Positions 25,301-34,800 of a DNA stretch of 64,000 nucleotides are shown here, piece after piece. Source of the DNA: Oopsacas minuta (lineage: Eukaryota; Porifera; Hexactinellida; Lyssacinosida; Leucopsacidae); assembly GCA_024704765.1 (NCBI GenBank), contig JAKMXF010000353.1, positions 1-64,000 of the forward strand. The letters run 5' to 3'. The stretch's first letter is position 1. Each line of letters starts with the position of its first letter. The translations under genes and the position numbers were made by a program. The notes below the pieces were generated by a model. It did not search any database, was not told the DNA's origin, and saw only the letters and a program-made list of their open reading frames with translations.

Positions 25301-27279
25301 TATATACGGAATAGGTATGCACGAATTGGATAATTCGCTGAGAAATACAGTAATTCATATGATAAATTGAAATATTACACAGCGCTATAGTCTACACCCA
25401 CCTCAGTTCATAATATTATACAACTCTTTCCAGTAAAGGAAATGCCAGACTTAAAGAACAGTTAAGCAATAAAGCACGTGTGTGTAATATCTAAAGCAAT
25501 CCTAACCATTCTGGCCTGTAGACAATGATTAAGATACGGCGTGTTATGAAATTTCAAACTTACTAATTATAATCGTGGACACATTTTCATATATGTCAGG
25601 ATAACCACTGTCTACAATAATATACATTTGACTCCACTTATAGAGCTACCAGTTAAGCGGGTCATATTGGCCTGGCCCCTTTGTGACCAGATTAAGCAGA
25701 GCCTACTGTACTTAACTTGTATATTCATTTAACCAATAGAATATCAGCCTACATATACTGGGTAAACCCTCGAATCTGATAGGTCAGAGTATTTACGAAA
25801 TCATCGTTTGAATTAGAAATTATTGCATTCCTATGTATCATTGAATCTCTATGGAAATCTCTCCATCATGCCCAAAGGGATAAATTATGATATCTAAACG
25901 ATATCCCTTACAATTCCTTAGAAATAAAATCTTCTAGAGTTAGTACAATATTGAAGATCTGTTTTTGAGAAATTACGTATATCGTAAGCCTTATCCGAGT
26001 TCTTATGTATATTTCACCGGCTATACTGAAGGAGTTATCACGGTCTCTCGAACTTCAGTATAACAAAAGTTATCTTGACATAACAGCAAGTGACTTTAAA
26101 TATTCAAAAGCGCCGATCTGTTATAGACAAAACTCCAATTAGCAATCATTTGACTATTTTAATGCCACTTAAACACACAAAAATATTCAAAAAGTAATCG
26201 CCGATAATATCAAATTCAAATATTTACTTACTATCTTAGAAATATATATTATTTGATAATATTAAATTCAAGTCAGATGTCTATGAAAGCAAATCATAAA
26301 GATATGATTCCGATAAACAATAATATATTCATCTTATCATTATTTATAATTAATGATACGCTATCTCGTGATTTTAGAATATACGTATAACGTCAGTACA
26401 CCTAATTACGTGCTAATGAGTGTGTAATACAGTTTAATAGATTCTAAGATGGTCACGACATGTTTGTTAATATATTATCGCTATAATAGTGGTTATTCTA
26501 GGCGGAGGGTTAAACCGTAGGCTGCAATATTTATAAGATATATCAAGGAGTATACTAGTAATATATGCATATACAGTAACCACACTCATATGTGAATTAT
26601 ACACATAAATGTTTATTAATTATGGAGATACATCTCAATATGTCTAAAAGCGAATTCACTGCAAATAGTTTTGGCAATAAACCCGAGACAAGAGTCAGGT
26701 GTTAATCATTCACTAGGCCAGTTGTTCCCAACCTGAGGTCAATGAACCCTTGGTGATCTACGGGTGACAGTAGGAGATACACAGGTCAAAAGGTTGGGAA
26801 CAACTGTAATAGGCGAACTAGACAGTCGCATAATCTTATGGAATTTTTGCCTTTTGAATACTGAAAATTGAGCGAATGGTGGCAAAGGTTAAAATCACCT
26901 CTAAGACCGGTCCAGACAACAACAACAACAACAACAACAACAAATAAGTAAACAAGTATGACAAAAACAAACCTCTTCCTTTAGGATTACCAGCAGCTGT
27001 AGTTCTTTTAGGAATCTTGTTATCTGTTACAGAGACAATAGGCTTATTCATACGAGCCTGCTTTTCTATTGGTTGTTTAGATAAATCAACCTAAATCAAT
27101 TAGACAATAGTAAATACAAAATACAAACAAACACAGTCCTCTGGAAAAGAGAGCCCTGCCCAAGGGGTAAAAACTGTCCCATGGGGTGCAAAATAATGTA
27201 TCTAAAATACCTGGGGACTAGAAGTCCGTGAGAGCTTAGGGCTGTCTGTTATCTGATTGTTTGCTGGTGTAGTATCCAT
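10576..27279 (-). CDS. LARP1: La-related protein 1 (LARP1)
   Basis: LARP1 binds the cap and 5'TOP motif of ribosomal-protein mRNAs and controls their translation. ATG at 27279 (MDTTPANNQ). Exons with matching phase: 27211-27279, 26973-27090, 21916-21959, 21638-21821, 21127-21408 (GKKWVPLRIEP, the conserved N-terminal block), 20702-20857, 20579-20649, 18563-18660, 14549-14603 (EYYFSHKNLDKD, La motif), 14381-14489 (MDNEGYVPLRLI), 14202-14292 and about ten more down to 10868-10958 and 10576-10635 (stop). The C-terminal DM15 region is clear: FEHPSHSLLKENGF, LYRFWSFFLRDNF, YGIECLFRFFSYGLE and YGLEKFWGFVKYYK. The frame carries across every junction I checked from exon 1 to exon 10, which ties the distant 27-kb exons to the gene. 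Three other genes sit in its introns. Confidence 0.92.
11283..11410. repeat. Compound repeat of AAACAAGT / AGGT units in LARP1 intron
   Basis: Alternating AAACAAGT and AGGTAAACAAGT units between two DM15 exons. The tract occupies nearly the whole intron. Confidence 0.85.
12346..12512. repeat. Short interspersed repeat, 'TATAACAGGAGTT' family
   Basis: A fuller copy: CACCTCCCGTTATATCTAAC at the left, an internal GTACAAATATGGTCCC, then ATTATCACGGCTCCCTTGAG and a degenerate inverted right end. The ends pair as an imperfect hairpin. Confidence 0.65.
14812..14945. repeat. Minisatellite, unit about 22-23 bp
   Basis: About six tandem units of the form ACAACAACACAAATAATCAC with small length variation. 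It lies in LARP1 intron sequence upstream of the glutaredoxin gene. Confidence 0.85.
15334..18395 (+). CDS. Glutaredoxin-DEP-DUF547 protein, nested antisense in LARP1
   Basis: Six exons with matching phase: 15334-15586, 15801-15971, 16285-16520, 16826-17072, 17287-17499 and 17929-18395. Exon 1 is a glutaredoxin domain with a dithiol active site CTSC (residues 21-24) and a VVPQLF cis-proline strand, suggesting thiol-disulphide exchange. Exon 2 is an acidic linker. Exons 3-4 hold a DEP domain (FHGHELVKYLI), usually a membrane or GPCR-signalling adaptor. Exons 5-6 form DUF547 (YNALIIHAF, HFALNCGAQSCPP), a domain of unknown role with papain-like fold features. The longer open frame of exon 1 to 15654 runs past a clear donor (TCAG|GTGAGG). 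The gene fits wholly within the LARP1 intron between 14603 and 18563, on the opposite strand. I know this domain order from some invertebrate proteins, but no function is established to my knowledge. Confidence 0.85.
16651..16734. repeat. Hairpin MITE, 'TACAGTGTRACCTCCA' family
   Basis: Left end TACAGTGTGACCTCCACGAA and right end TTTGTGGAGGTACACTGTA are inverted copies. About 84 bp. Other copies are near 24140-24215, 28735-28870, 47256-47398 and 63580-63700. Confidence 0.75.
18563..18660 (-). other. LARP1: LARP1 exon isolated between two nested genes
   Basis: Encodes PMPMMYPYGLLDSRQEDIQRRKQIMSQ-like sequence (written here only as its Met/Pro-rich and Arg-rich character). It must join the La-motif exon at 14603: the phase (two bases, GT|A) restores ...SQVEYYFS. 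It is bounded by the DUF547 gene on the left and EME1 on the right, each filling one LARP1 intron. Confidence 0.85.
18886..18926. repeat. (AAAC)n microsatellite
   Basis: Eight or more units, starting a few bases 3' of the EME1 stop. Confidence 0.9.
18939..20429 (-). CDS. EME1: EME1-like subunit of the MUS81 structure-specific endonuclease, nested in LARP1
   Basis: EME1 is the non-catalytic partner of MUS81, which cuts branched DNA during replication-fork rescue and recombination. One exon of 496 codons, ATG at 20429-20427 (MDLLTDDES). The N-terminal half is low complexity with an acidic start and a polyglutamine run near residue 57. The nuclease-like fold spans about residues 290-400. The C-terminal helix-hairpin-helix region is diagnostic: WINQLLQFSRISEKMALAIV, KYPTPAVL and RRIGSKLSENIYLFF line up with vertebrate EME1/EME2. 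It lies in the LARP1 intron between 18660 and 20579 on the same strand. Vertebrate EME1 is multi-exonic, so the single exon suggests a processed copy, yet the frame is intact and the domains are preserved. Confidence 0.8.
   Translation of the reverse strand: MDLLTDDESSTPTMDEIYDAEIIKPKVNNNKIVDTTDSDDSDLPELTFVDTNKSQQQQQQQLSLVHELIRSIIPEEHIGIVTNDFRITGDVNVSINRYFEGNIWDNEFHSNDLDNGKICASSSGMNSMEISSCHDDAKICSYSKATSSCHDNTKICSEFIVNKFASKSADSKNIFFDEKNENFEEFSLQFSPLSCENEMEQTATTTSLKRKHSPIINKQTETECPDGKQSKQINYTITTTTNFDKHLLAHLKNGIKTPDHSDVTFDQTPSINDTQYVHWRYKQSTTTSKQNSDYICVIFSMIEFAKKYQKDRQFIENIFSTLFNTKVLLLVYGVKEYFSHLEAGNMSRATFDTLQTYFQIHLHLTIHLANSILEASDILVRIMRGVMALANRKERTFQFVTSYPRSGKGVKNRDDETKIWINQLLQFSRISEKMALAIVEKYPTPAVLKLEYLKCENETEKRYLLRNILVNKRRIGSKLSENIYLFFNSKDAKIKI
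22078..22323 (+). CDS. Short unidentified ORF antisense in LARP1 intron
   Basis: Open from an acceptor-like TTAG at 22061-22066 through ATG 22120 to TAA 22323. The peptide (GLQYLHTEGADRLVSVQTIA...) has non-repetitive, protein-like composition but no family I recognise. It is followed at once by a long (AAC)n tract. It could be the last exon of an unrecognised plus-strand gene, a gene fragment, or chance. Confidence 0.25.
   Translation, partial: PSNFSGKEQQFNSEMGLQYLHTEGADRLVSVQTIARGPHVKTALGDLINDSWSIYKSCLVQLRPYLSINCENIRLMFIKDI
22324..22376. repeat. (AAC)n microsatellite
   Basis: About 17 units. Comparable tracts are at 26918-26942, 38693-38725 and 39667-39693. Confidence 0.9.
22485..24418 (-). 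CDS. FYVE-PH domain protein, nested in LARP1 intron
   Basis: Three exons with matching phase: 24232-24418 (ATG at 24418), 23384-23719 and 22485-22900, giving about 310 residues. Exon 1 carries the FYVE signature WLAD, CASC, RRHHCRLCG, completed in exon 2 by GACCP and RVCRFC. FYVE fingers bind phosphatidylinositol 3-phosphate on endosomes. After it, GIALLHIKMG, ITLRLSEDFNYLEL and ERIGLDTIDDIRMG read like the first strands of a PH domain of the phospholipase C / PRAF type. The last exon has IPDCYLIIESL and no motif I can name. The order suggests an endosomal lipid-binding adaptor. It sits on the same strand as LARP1 between exons at 21959 and 26973. Confidence 0.7.
24419..26972. other. Remainder of the large LARP1 intron
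   Basis: I see no gene. Contents: a G-rich run at 25211-25232, an interspersed hairpin repeat at about 25622-25712 (ends CTCCACTTA / AGCAGAGCCTACTGTA), a diverged TATAACAGGAGTT-family copy at about 26005-26090, a hAT-like element at 26719-26806 and (AAC)n at 26918-26942. Confidence 0.6.
26719..26806. mobile_element. hAT-like MITE, 88 bp
   Basis: Perfect 16-bp terminal inverted repeats CAGTTGTTCCCAACCT / AGGTTGGGAACAACTG. Flanks CACTAGGC and TAATAGGC match at 6 of 8 positions, consistent with the 8-bp target duplication of hAT elements. No coding capacity. Confidence 0.75.
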
Positions 27280-27799
27280 GGTTACTAATAACTATCCTAA
27301 ATATGTGTATAGTATATCTGTAATACAAATATATTCATAAAAGAAGGAAATATATTAATAGTGGAAATTGGTGTATACTTAAGTGTCAAAATAACTTGGA
27401 ACTGTAGATAATTGTTGCCCAAAAGTTGTCGCTAAAACAGAGCTGATTACAGTGAAACATTATCTTAAAATATTCAGTAAACTCCAGTTTTATCTAACAC
27501 GGATATATTGAAATACCCGCTTATATCAAAGTCTGAATTTGTACAAATATGGTCCCAGCCCGTCAAAGGAACAAAGCTTCATCAGTTATGCCGAAATAAT
27601 AATCACGGTCCCTTGAGCTTCGATATAACGGGAGATATCTGTATACATAATTATCAGGACCCCGTTATTAACGCTACCACTGTAAGCTAAACCATGGATA
27701 AATGCCTTAGCGCAGTTTTAACAATTGTTATACAACCACATCGTTAGAATTAAAATTACCATACATTTATATTAGGTACTATTATATACACAAAATCCA
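27280..27799. promoter_or_regulatory. Shared 5' interval of LARP1 and NXT
   Basis: The two genes diverge from this 520-bp interval, so it should hold both promoters. I see no clear core motif. About 27474-27650 is a TATAACAGGAGTT-family repeat inserted between them. Confidence 0.4.
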
Positions 27800-28192
27800 A
27801 TGGCAAATGAGGAGCAACGGCTGATAGATGCGACCTGTGAAACTGGAACTGAAGTAGTAAACAAGTTCTACCGATTCAATGATAAACGTCGACACGAAAT
27901 AGGTAATCTCTACATAGATACCGCGGTGGCTTTATGGAATGGTAACATACTACAGGGCAATATGAACATCACCAAATTCTACCAGGACCTGCCCACTTCG
28001 ACACATTCTGTCACTAGCGTGGATTGTCAACCTATCTCTGACGATAGCACAATGAGACTACTCATCTCTGTGGAGGGAATCGTCCAATTCGAAGGAATGG
28101 GACCACAGAATTTCTCACAAATATTTATACTAGCTAGACAGATGGATTCTGTGTGGAAAATAACTAATGACTGTTATAGATATTTTGAGTAA
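27800..28192 (+). CDS. NXT2: NTF2-related export protein NXT1/2 (p15)
   Basis: NXT is the small partner of the mRNA export receptor NXF1/TAP and forms an NTF2-like heterodimer at the nuclear pore. Single exon, 130 codons. Landmarks in family order: TCETGTEVVNKFYRFNDKRR, LYIDTAVALWNGN, FYQDLPTSTH, VDCQPI, VEGIVQFEG, FILARQ and VWKITNDCYRYFE. The length is normal for the family. NXT1 and NXT2 cannot be told apart at this distance, so the symbol is nominal. Head-to-head with LARP1. Confidence 0.88.
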   Translation: MANEEQRLIDATCETGTEVVNKFYRFNDKRRHEIGNLYIDTAVALWNGNILQGNMNITKFYQDLPTSTHSVTSVDCQPISDDSTMRLLISVEGIVQFEGMGPQNFSQIFILARQMDSVWKITNDCYRYFE

Positions 28193-29390
28193 TTTGTTTG
28201 TTTGTTTATGATTATAGTGTTAGTAAATAAACCATATTACTTGGGAATATCCACACATTCCAATCTGCTACGTCCCGGTCAACATCCTTAAGTGTCAATA
28301 AAGTTGCCAAAAGCAAAATAACCATTAATTAAGGTCCCCTATAGTGTGGTTAAGGTGAGACGAATTGTCTCGAGACATGGCGGTTCGGTAAGAGGGCACT
28401 CTGCCCCACATTATTACAATTTTGAGCATACGAAACCAATATATAGTTGTCGAGATAGGGCTACGAAAATGTAAATAATCTTGTCACTATACGCATATTA
28501 TAAACTATATTATAGCAGATATAAAGTCTAAAAATAACCAACCGTAAATAATCGCTGTTCTGACAAGTAGTATAGCCTATTGAGTAGATAATTCCAAGTA
28601 TGTGTAGTTGTTGCTAGGTTACCAGTAGCATTCTATGTAAGATAGTAGCAGCAAACTTAGTTCCTAATCGGTGAAAATAGTATTCCAAGTAAGTGTGTAG
28701 ATATTTGGAACTAGGCATATAAGAGTGAAGTTATGTATACTACTGTGTAGCTCCATAAACGGGGTGGAGGGAGACAGTTACATGCTATAACGTTTCCCGT
28801 TTTAGTCATAACACCATAGGCTGCCCCACATTCGACACCTTCCCTAAAATGGTCAGTGAGCTTCCCAAACGAAGTCTACTGTATGTAGTACCAGTTAATT
28901 TCTAGAAATAAGTTTATGAATGGGAATGGGCCTATTTTATGCAAATTATTCGGATGATTGAAATCAGCTGAAGTATTTTGCTATGCCCTCATAACTGAAC
29001 TTCCATATAAGGAATTGTACCAACTATACTATTGTAGTGGGCCCTTTGGTGGTCCACGGACGACAGCAGGGGGTCCTAATGATCTCGAAATATGAATTAC
29101 AGTCTATGGGAGGCATTCATAGGTGAAAAAGGTTGGTGATTTATCCGTCAGCGGTGGACAGACAAAACTATTATAGACACAGGGCTGAAACTTTCAAGGA
29201 ACATGGACAAGTACCGTTGGATATGCATTGGGGTCACGATTTTAGATGTGACACACTGTGCCACTTCTAATTTCCTGGTGAATAGCTCCTTTAATCGATA
29301 AAATAATTATAGCAATGGTTTTATTATAAGAACAGATGATAACAAAATATACAAAATTATTAAATATGAACAAACAAACAAATAAATAGC
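28193..29390. other. Intergenic, repeat-derived
   Basis: A short (TTTG) run follows the NXT stop. About 28735-28870 is a degraded copy of the TACAGTGTRACCTCCA family. About 29040-29140 contains TGGTCCACGGACGACAGCAG, an internal block of the hAT-like family. No ORF of interest. Confidence 0.5.
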
Positions 29391-29669
29391 TCAACCAGAT
29401 TTGAATAATAACACTGCCACTTGTCCCACATAAAAATATATGAAATGCTTCGTCTCATGTGTTACATACGAACCGAAATTCCTCCCAACGACACAGTGCC
29501 ATGTCGGGCTATACCGGCGGTCAAACTCCTTCTTTATATACCCTGCGACATCCTTTTCAACCTGGAACTGTCCAATGGCCTCTTGTGCTAGTTTGGTAGC
29601 AGCAGATTGCATATCTTCAGACATGTCATAGCTCTTTATTGAGACTTTGTTTTCTTGTGTTTGTGCCAT
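29391..29669 (-). CDS. DYNLL: Dynein light chain LC8-type, copy A
   Basis: LC8 is a homodimeric hub that binds short linear motifs in dynein intermediate chain and many other clients. 92 residues, single exon, ATG at 29669. It keeps the family core: [61 protein letters not shown]. The N-terminus ([14 protein letters not shown]) is slightly longer than canonical LC8. First of four LC8 genes within 3.5 kb. Confidence 0.92.
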   Translation of the reverse strand: MAQTQENKVSIKSYDMSEDMQSAATKLAQEAIGQFQVEKDVAGYIKKEFDRRYSPTWHCVVGRNFGSYVTHETKHFIYFYVGQVAVLLFKSG

Positions 29670-30524
29670 ATGCTAATTGTAAATAACATTAATAAACAAA
29701 TATATATATATTCGGACAATTGATCCAATGTATATGAATTCGGAACTTATTTGTTATACTATTATCACACTTATCTAATTAAGCTTCCTCCTAACACCTA
29801 TAATAATAGTATATTATCATCAGAAACCAGATTATACACTATAGAGGAATTAATCTACTTCTCCTAAACCACATGGCATAATTAGCAGAGGTAAGTGTCA
29901 GCTGATAGAGGGGTAACAGACAGCAGGGGTTCCCAACTCCTGCTGTCATTCATTGACCACCAAGACCCCAGGTTGGGAACAACTTACTCATGGATACATT
30001 TTTGGTGATTACATTATATTTTCACACCTTTAGGGAATATTACAAAATGAACCAGATAATATGTTCCAACAGCTAACAGGTGTCGAAAACGACACAAAAT
30101 GGCAAATTATCAAAATCATATTTGAGTATTTTGAGGTGTGAATTATGATTCTACAACTAAAATTATGAAATTTTTGCAAATTCATAATTGTAACTGGAAC
30201 TAGTAAGTGGCTGAATATATAGTGGACCTATTGTTGTAGGTTTCAATTAAGCAATTTCATTGGATGAGCAGACTAGACCTACAACAATGGAAACCTAATA
30301 AAGTGGCTGCATTCTTATGATTCCACTGAAGTGTCCTAATTTGGAACTAATATTTTGCAAACTGGAACCTAACTTTTGGACATTAGTGTGGCGCCCTCCC
30401 GCTCAATTATAGCTGAGAGATAAGCTTCATATTTACGTCATAAGTTCAATCAAACAGGAATAATAATTGAATAATAAAAGTAGAACAAACAACAAACAAG
30501 TAAGTGATAAATTCAACATTCCAT
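29670..30524. other. Spacer between LC8 copies A and B
   Basis: Contains a hAT-like fragment at about 29912-29985 (GGTTCCCAACTC ... CAGGTTGGGAACAACT) and a small palindrome at about 30231-30290 with arms ATTGTTGTAGGTTTC / CCTACAACAATGG, shared with about 30868-30930. No ORF. Confidence 0.5.
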
Positions 30525-30794
30525 CTAACCAGATTTGTAGAGGAGGATAGCAACCTGTCCTAGATAGAAGTACAGGAAGTGTTTGGTCTCATGGGTTACA
30601 TAGGACCCATAATTCCGACCCACAATACAGTGCCAAGTGGGGTTATATTTCCGGTCGAATTCCTTTTTGATGTATGCGGCGATATCCTTTTCTACATTGA
30701 ATTTCTCCATGGCCTGAGTAGCGCACTCGATGGAGTCTTGTTGCATATCCTCGCTCATATCGGCGTTCTTGATTACAGCCTTTCGTTCGGACAT
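30525..30794 (-). CDS. DYNLL1: Dynein light chain LC8-type, copy B (canonical)
   Basis: 89 residues, the exact canonical length, ATG at 30794 ([18 protein letters not shown]). It is nearly the animal consensus throughout, with [20 protein letters not shown] and ILLYKSG. It is probably the ancestral housekeeping copy from which the neighbours arose. Single exon. Confidence 0.95.
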   Translation of the reverse strand: MSERKAVIKNADMSEDMQQDSIECATQAMEKFNVEKDIAAYIKKEFDRKYNPTWHCIVGRNYGSYVTHETKHFLYFYLGQVAILLYKSG

Positions 30795-31335
30795 TTCTCG
30801 CGTATTTTCGAGGTGTTGTGTAGATATTTTGTAAATTCTGCAATAATCAGTTTTTATAGAAAGATTCGCATTGTTGTAGGTTTCTAAATACTCGCATTTG
30901 ATTGGCTAGTTTAGGAACCTACAACAATGGGATTACAATGGAATTTCTACAAAGCATTGAAATAGGTGACAACAGTAAATATGTATACATTTAGGAAATA
31001 AACACTAATTCGTGTATTTGTTTACTAATTACGATAAACAAGCTTGGATAGTATCCACCTTGAATGGGCATAGCCAAATACCAACGAGGTAACCATGGAA
31101 ACTGGGACATAACACGTCACAAAATCACGTTAGGGGAGTTGGTTATATATATATATCCCCCGTTAAAGGGTGCTAGAATATGAATAATCACCCCAGCTAC
31201 TATTCTAGGTATTATGGTATGAAAGTATAATTAATCTTCACACCTAAGTGAAATATTAAACAGGTCTATGCAATCAATATATGCTTAGAAATATCTTATA
31301 AATACAAGTCAACTCAAAAATTGCCTCCAAATCAA

Positions 31336-31599
31336 ATGGTAGAACAAAAAGTGGTCACAATAGCGACGAATATGCCCTCGGTGCAACAACAAAATGCCAT
31401 ATCAGTCGCCACATATGCAACGGCGATAAGTAACATCGAGAAAGAAATAGCTACATACATAAAGGACAGGTTTGATACGGAGTATAACCCAGTATGGCAC
31501 TGTATAGTTGGCCGTAATCTGGGGACTTATTCGGGACAAGGAGAGTATATTAACTTCTTGATAGGATCGGGGGAATTTTTGTTATACAGAGTTCAGTAA
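31336..31599 (+). CDS. Divergent LC8-like protein, copy C
   Basis: 87 residues from ATG 31336 (MVEQKVVTIATNMP). The first half keeps the LC8 pattern ([27 protein letters not shown]), but after GRN the canonical [10 protein letters not shown] is replaced by LGTYSGQGEY, and the strand normally reading HFIYFY becomes INFLIG. That region forms the client-binding groove and dimer strand in LC8. The fold may survive, but ordinary client binding probably does not. Transcribed divergently from copy B; 541 bp separate their start codons. Confidence 0.85.
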   Translation: MVEQKVVTIATNMPSVQQQNAISVATYATAISNIEKEIATYIKDRFDTEYNPVWHCIVGRNLGTYSGQGEYINFLIGSGEFLLYRVQ

Positions 31600-31875
31600 T
31601 TTGTTTGTGTATTTTGTAAATAATATGTTTGTTTGTTTGTATCATTGTATATGGTTATTTGTTTGTTTGTTTATGAGACTGAATTGGCATGGGGGTCCAC
31701 TGCGATAGACAAACCCGTGCGGCAGTAGTTGACTAAGGCCTCTGAGAAAAAGGTGAAAGGATTCTCAACCAATTAAATAGGAGTTTAGTAATATTGTTTA
31801 CATAATAAAATTGTTTACGTCACGAAATATCCAATAAAAGAGTGTTAACAATACGAATACAAATAAATATATTTA

Positions 31876-34800
31876 TTAACTACGCATTATAGCGCTTTGA
31901 CTCAAAAGTGACAGAACTGTCTGAACGGATTCTGTGCGAGTACCAGAAATAGAATCGACAGATTTGTTTGGGATACTAAAAATAAATCGGAGGAGTTGGG
32001 ACAACTTCTTCTCCGGTTGGGAGGGGTCCAGGTTCTTTAGGGTGATCACAAAATCATCTACAGATACAGTTCTAAAAATAGAAAATATGGATAAATGAGA
32101 TCATTATACACTGATCTCCCAAAACGGACACTCCCTCTCCTGGAAAGGAATGAATTAGCAATCATATATGTAATACATTAGCAGTCTCCGAGAAGTGGAC
32201 AACTACCTAAAACCGACAGGAGCGATGTCCCCAACGTGTCCGTTATTCGGTGACTCTCCTGTATGCTTTATTATTAATCATATTCTCACGCCTGTTTATG
32301 AATATTTCGAAATTCTCCAAGAGATCAGCTTCCACCTGCTGATTAGGGTAACAGGGGATGTAGAATTCAATTTTGACTCTTTCAACTGTCTAACACGAAT
32401 ATTTACATACAATAAGAAATTTTTGAGACCAAATATCTAGCAAGATTTTGAATTTTAGGCCAAAAGGAGTGAAAATATGATTAATCATATGATACTTTAA
32501 TATTTCAATATCTGAAACAACTCAACATTCAAAAACAAGCGAGTAAATGTACTAACAAACAAACAAACTATTGAAACAACAAAATAGCAACTTGTCCCAC
32601 ATAAAAATATATGAAATGCTTCGTCTTATGTGTTACATACGAACCAAAATTCCTCCCAACGACACAATTCCAATGTGTCTGATATTTATCATCAAATTGG
32701 GTTTTGATATACTCAGCTATATCTTTCTCAACAGAGAACTTGTCGAGAGCAACTGTGGCTATTTGGACGACATTCAGCTGCATGTCTTCTGTCATATCTG
32801 CATTCTTTATAACAACTTTACGTTCTGCCATTAGAAACTTTCGGAATTTCATAAATTTAGTTCTTATATAACACAATTATGGCATATAGTGGCATATAGT
32901 GGCATATAGTGGCATATAGTGGCATATAGTGGCTCTGGAATTATTCAAGCATAAATCGCATGAATGAAAATTATTCATCCATACGCCAGATTCTATATCA
33001 GCTGGTTTTGGTTAATTCAGTGTGAAGTTGTCTATTAGAAAGTCCAAAGCGATAACAGAACTATGAAATATTGAGACTAGTGGGGGCAGAATATTAAGAA
33101 ACCCCTCTAGGGGGTTTGGATGGTCTGAGTACCCATTGGCACGCCGATATTTAGGAACGAAATCAAACCTTTGAACAGGCGAATCACTGATACCTCTACG
33201 TAAATTCATAAAATAGGGTCTCTGTACTCCGTCCAAAGGCTCCCGAACTCATCCTCTATACAAGTACAAGTACCACAGAGGTCATCCCAGGACCCTATTC
33301 TACTATCCCACGAGAGGTGTTTTGGCAAGATGACATAAAGAGCTACCTTTATGCCATCATAGAGCTATGAGATATGTGAACTTACTCAAATCCCTCTAGT
33401 TTAATTGTAATATCTTTAATTAACACTTCTCTCTGTTCTAAGAATACTTCATAGAATCTCTCAACGAATTCTGAAGCTCCTTCTCCAAGCTAAATACAAA
33501 TATATTAAGGTGAATATTTATAGAAAGTGGTTGTTTAAGTAGCACAAATCCGCCACAAAGACTGACAAACAGATAAACAATAACAAACAAACAAACAAAC
33601 AAACAATCACCTGTTTGGCTAATTCATCAACTACTATACCATCTGACTCTACTATTGAATTGGTTAGTTTAACAGCCATATCCTCAGTGAAAACTGAGAA
33701 GTTAGACAGAATACAGTTAACTAAGTTATCTTGAGAAATTTTAGCATAACCTTCCTCCTCTGTGGTTGCTAGGTTATATATCTGAGATTTCAGAATGTCG
33801 TGTCTAGCTAGCAACTCAAAATAGATCTCCTCTTCCTTCTAAATCAAATACACACATATAACACTTGTAAGATGAATTGATTCAAATTATATCTGAAGTG
33901 AAGTGTAGAAAATACACTGAAAAACACGATAGAATTGTCAGATATTTAAATATTTGATTTTAACATCAAAAGGAGGAAATGTCAACCTGTTCTGTAGCTA
34001 GTGGCGGTCCCAGGGGAGGTCAACGGGACATTTTCCCATATCCGTCGCAACAGATATCTAATTTACCTTCCCTAAAATGACAGATAGAAATAATCCCGGT
34101 AACAGCTGGAATTCATACTGTGATAGAGTCTGATGTATATTGTATGCTGTCTCATAAACCCTCTCTTCTGATTGGATCTCAGACAGGTATGTGTATAGGC
34201 TCACATCAAATGGAACCTATAAATAGAATGCCCGTATTCCAACTATGATTACTCGATTGTCTAAATTATGACAACAAAAAGAAAATATTAAGAATGTTGC
34301 TCAATAAAACATAACAAATAGAATATTCATAGAGTCAACTCCTGTCATATCTAAGCTCAAGGGACCGTGATAACTACATCGATATGACCGATGGAATGTA
34401 TGTTACTTTGACGGTTTGGGACCATATTTGTACAATTACAGACTTTGATATAAGCGTGTTCGATGCAATAAAACAGAAGTTGACTATACTCACTTACATT
34501 ATCGTTATTAACTAGCTGCTGTACTCTATAAGGCCAGTAAGCAGATAGTATCTTATATGCTTCTTGTTTCTTCATATGAGTATTCTTAATCTGACCATCA
34601 CACCTTAGAAACTTCGGTATATGATCCTCTGTACCCTAGGGACAATATATATGACGTAATTATCTAATTAAATTAGTTCTAATTGACATACCAATCCTTG
34701 GAACATGTCGCTAGCCCTGACTTCTTCTAAACTGAGTCCTGACATTTCAACCAATAGAAAGTCAACCTTTTCCGCACTGCTGGTATCCTCTGTTAATCCC

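Noticed and set aside
31321-31335. Upstream TTG start for LC8 copy C
   Set aside because: The ATG at 31336 gives a normal LC8 length; the extra five codons have no family counterpart.
33012-33236. Minus-strand ORF in the last TSNAXIP1 intron
   Set aside because: It begins at TTG, has no recognisable domain, and the TSNAXIP1 phase joins the flanking exons without it.
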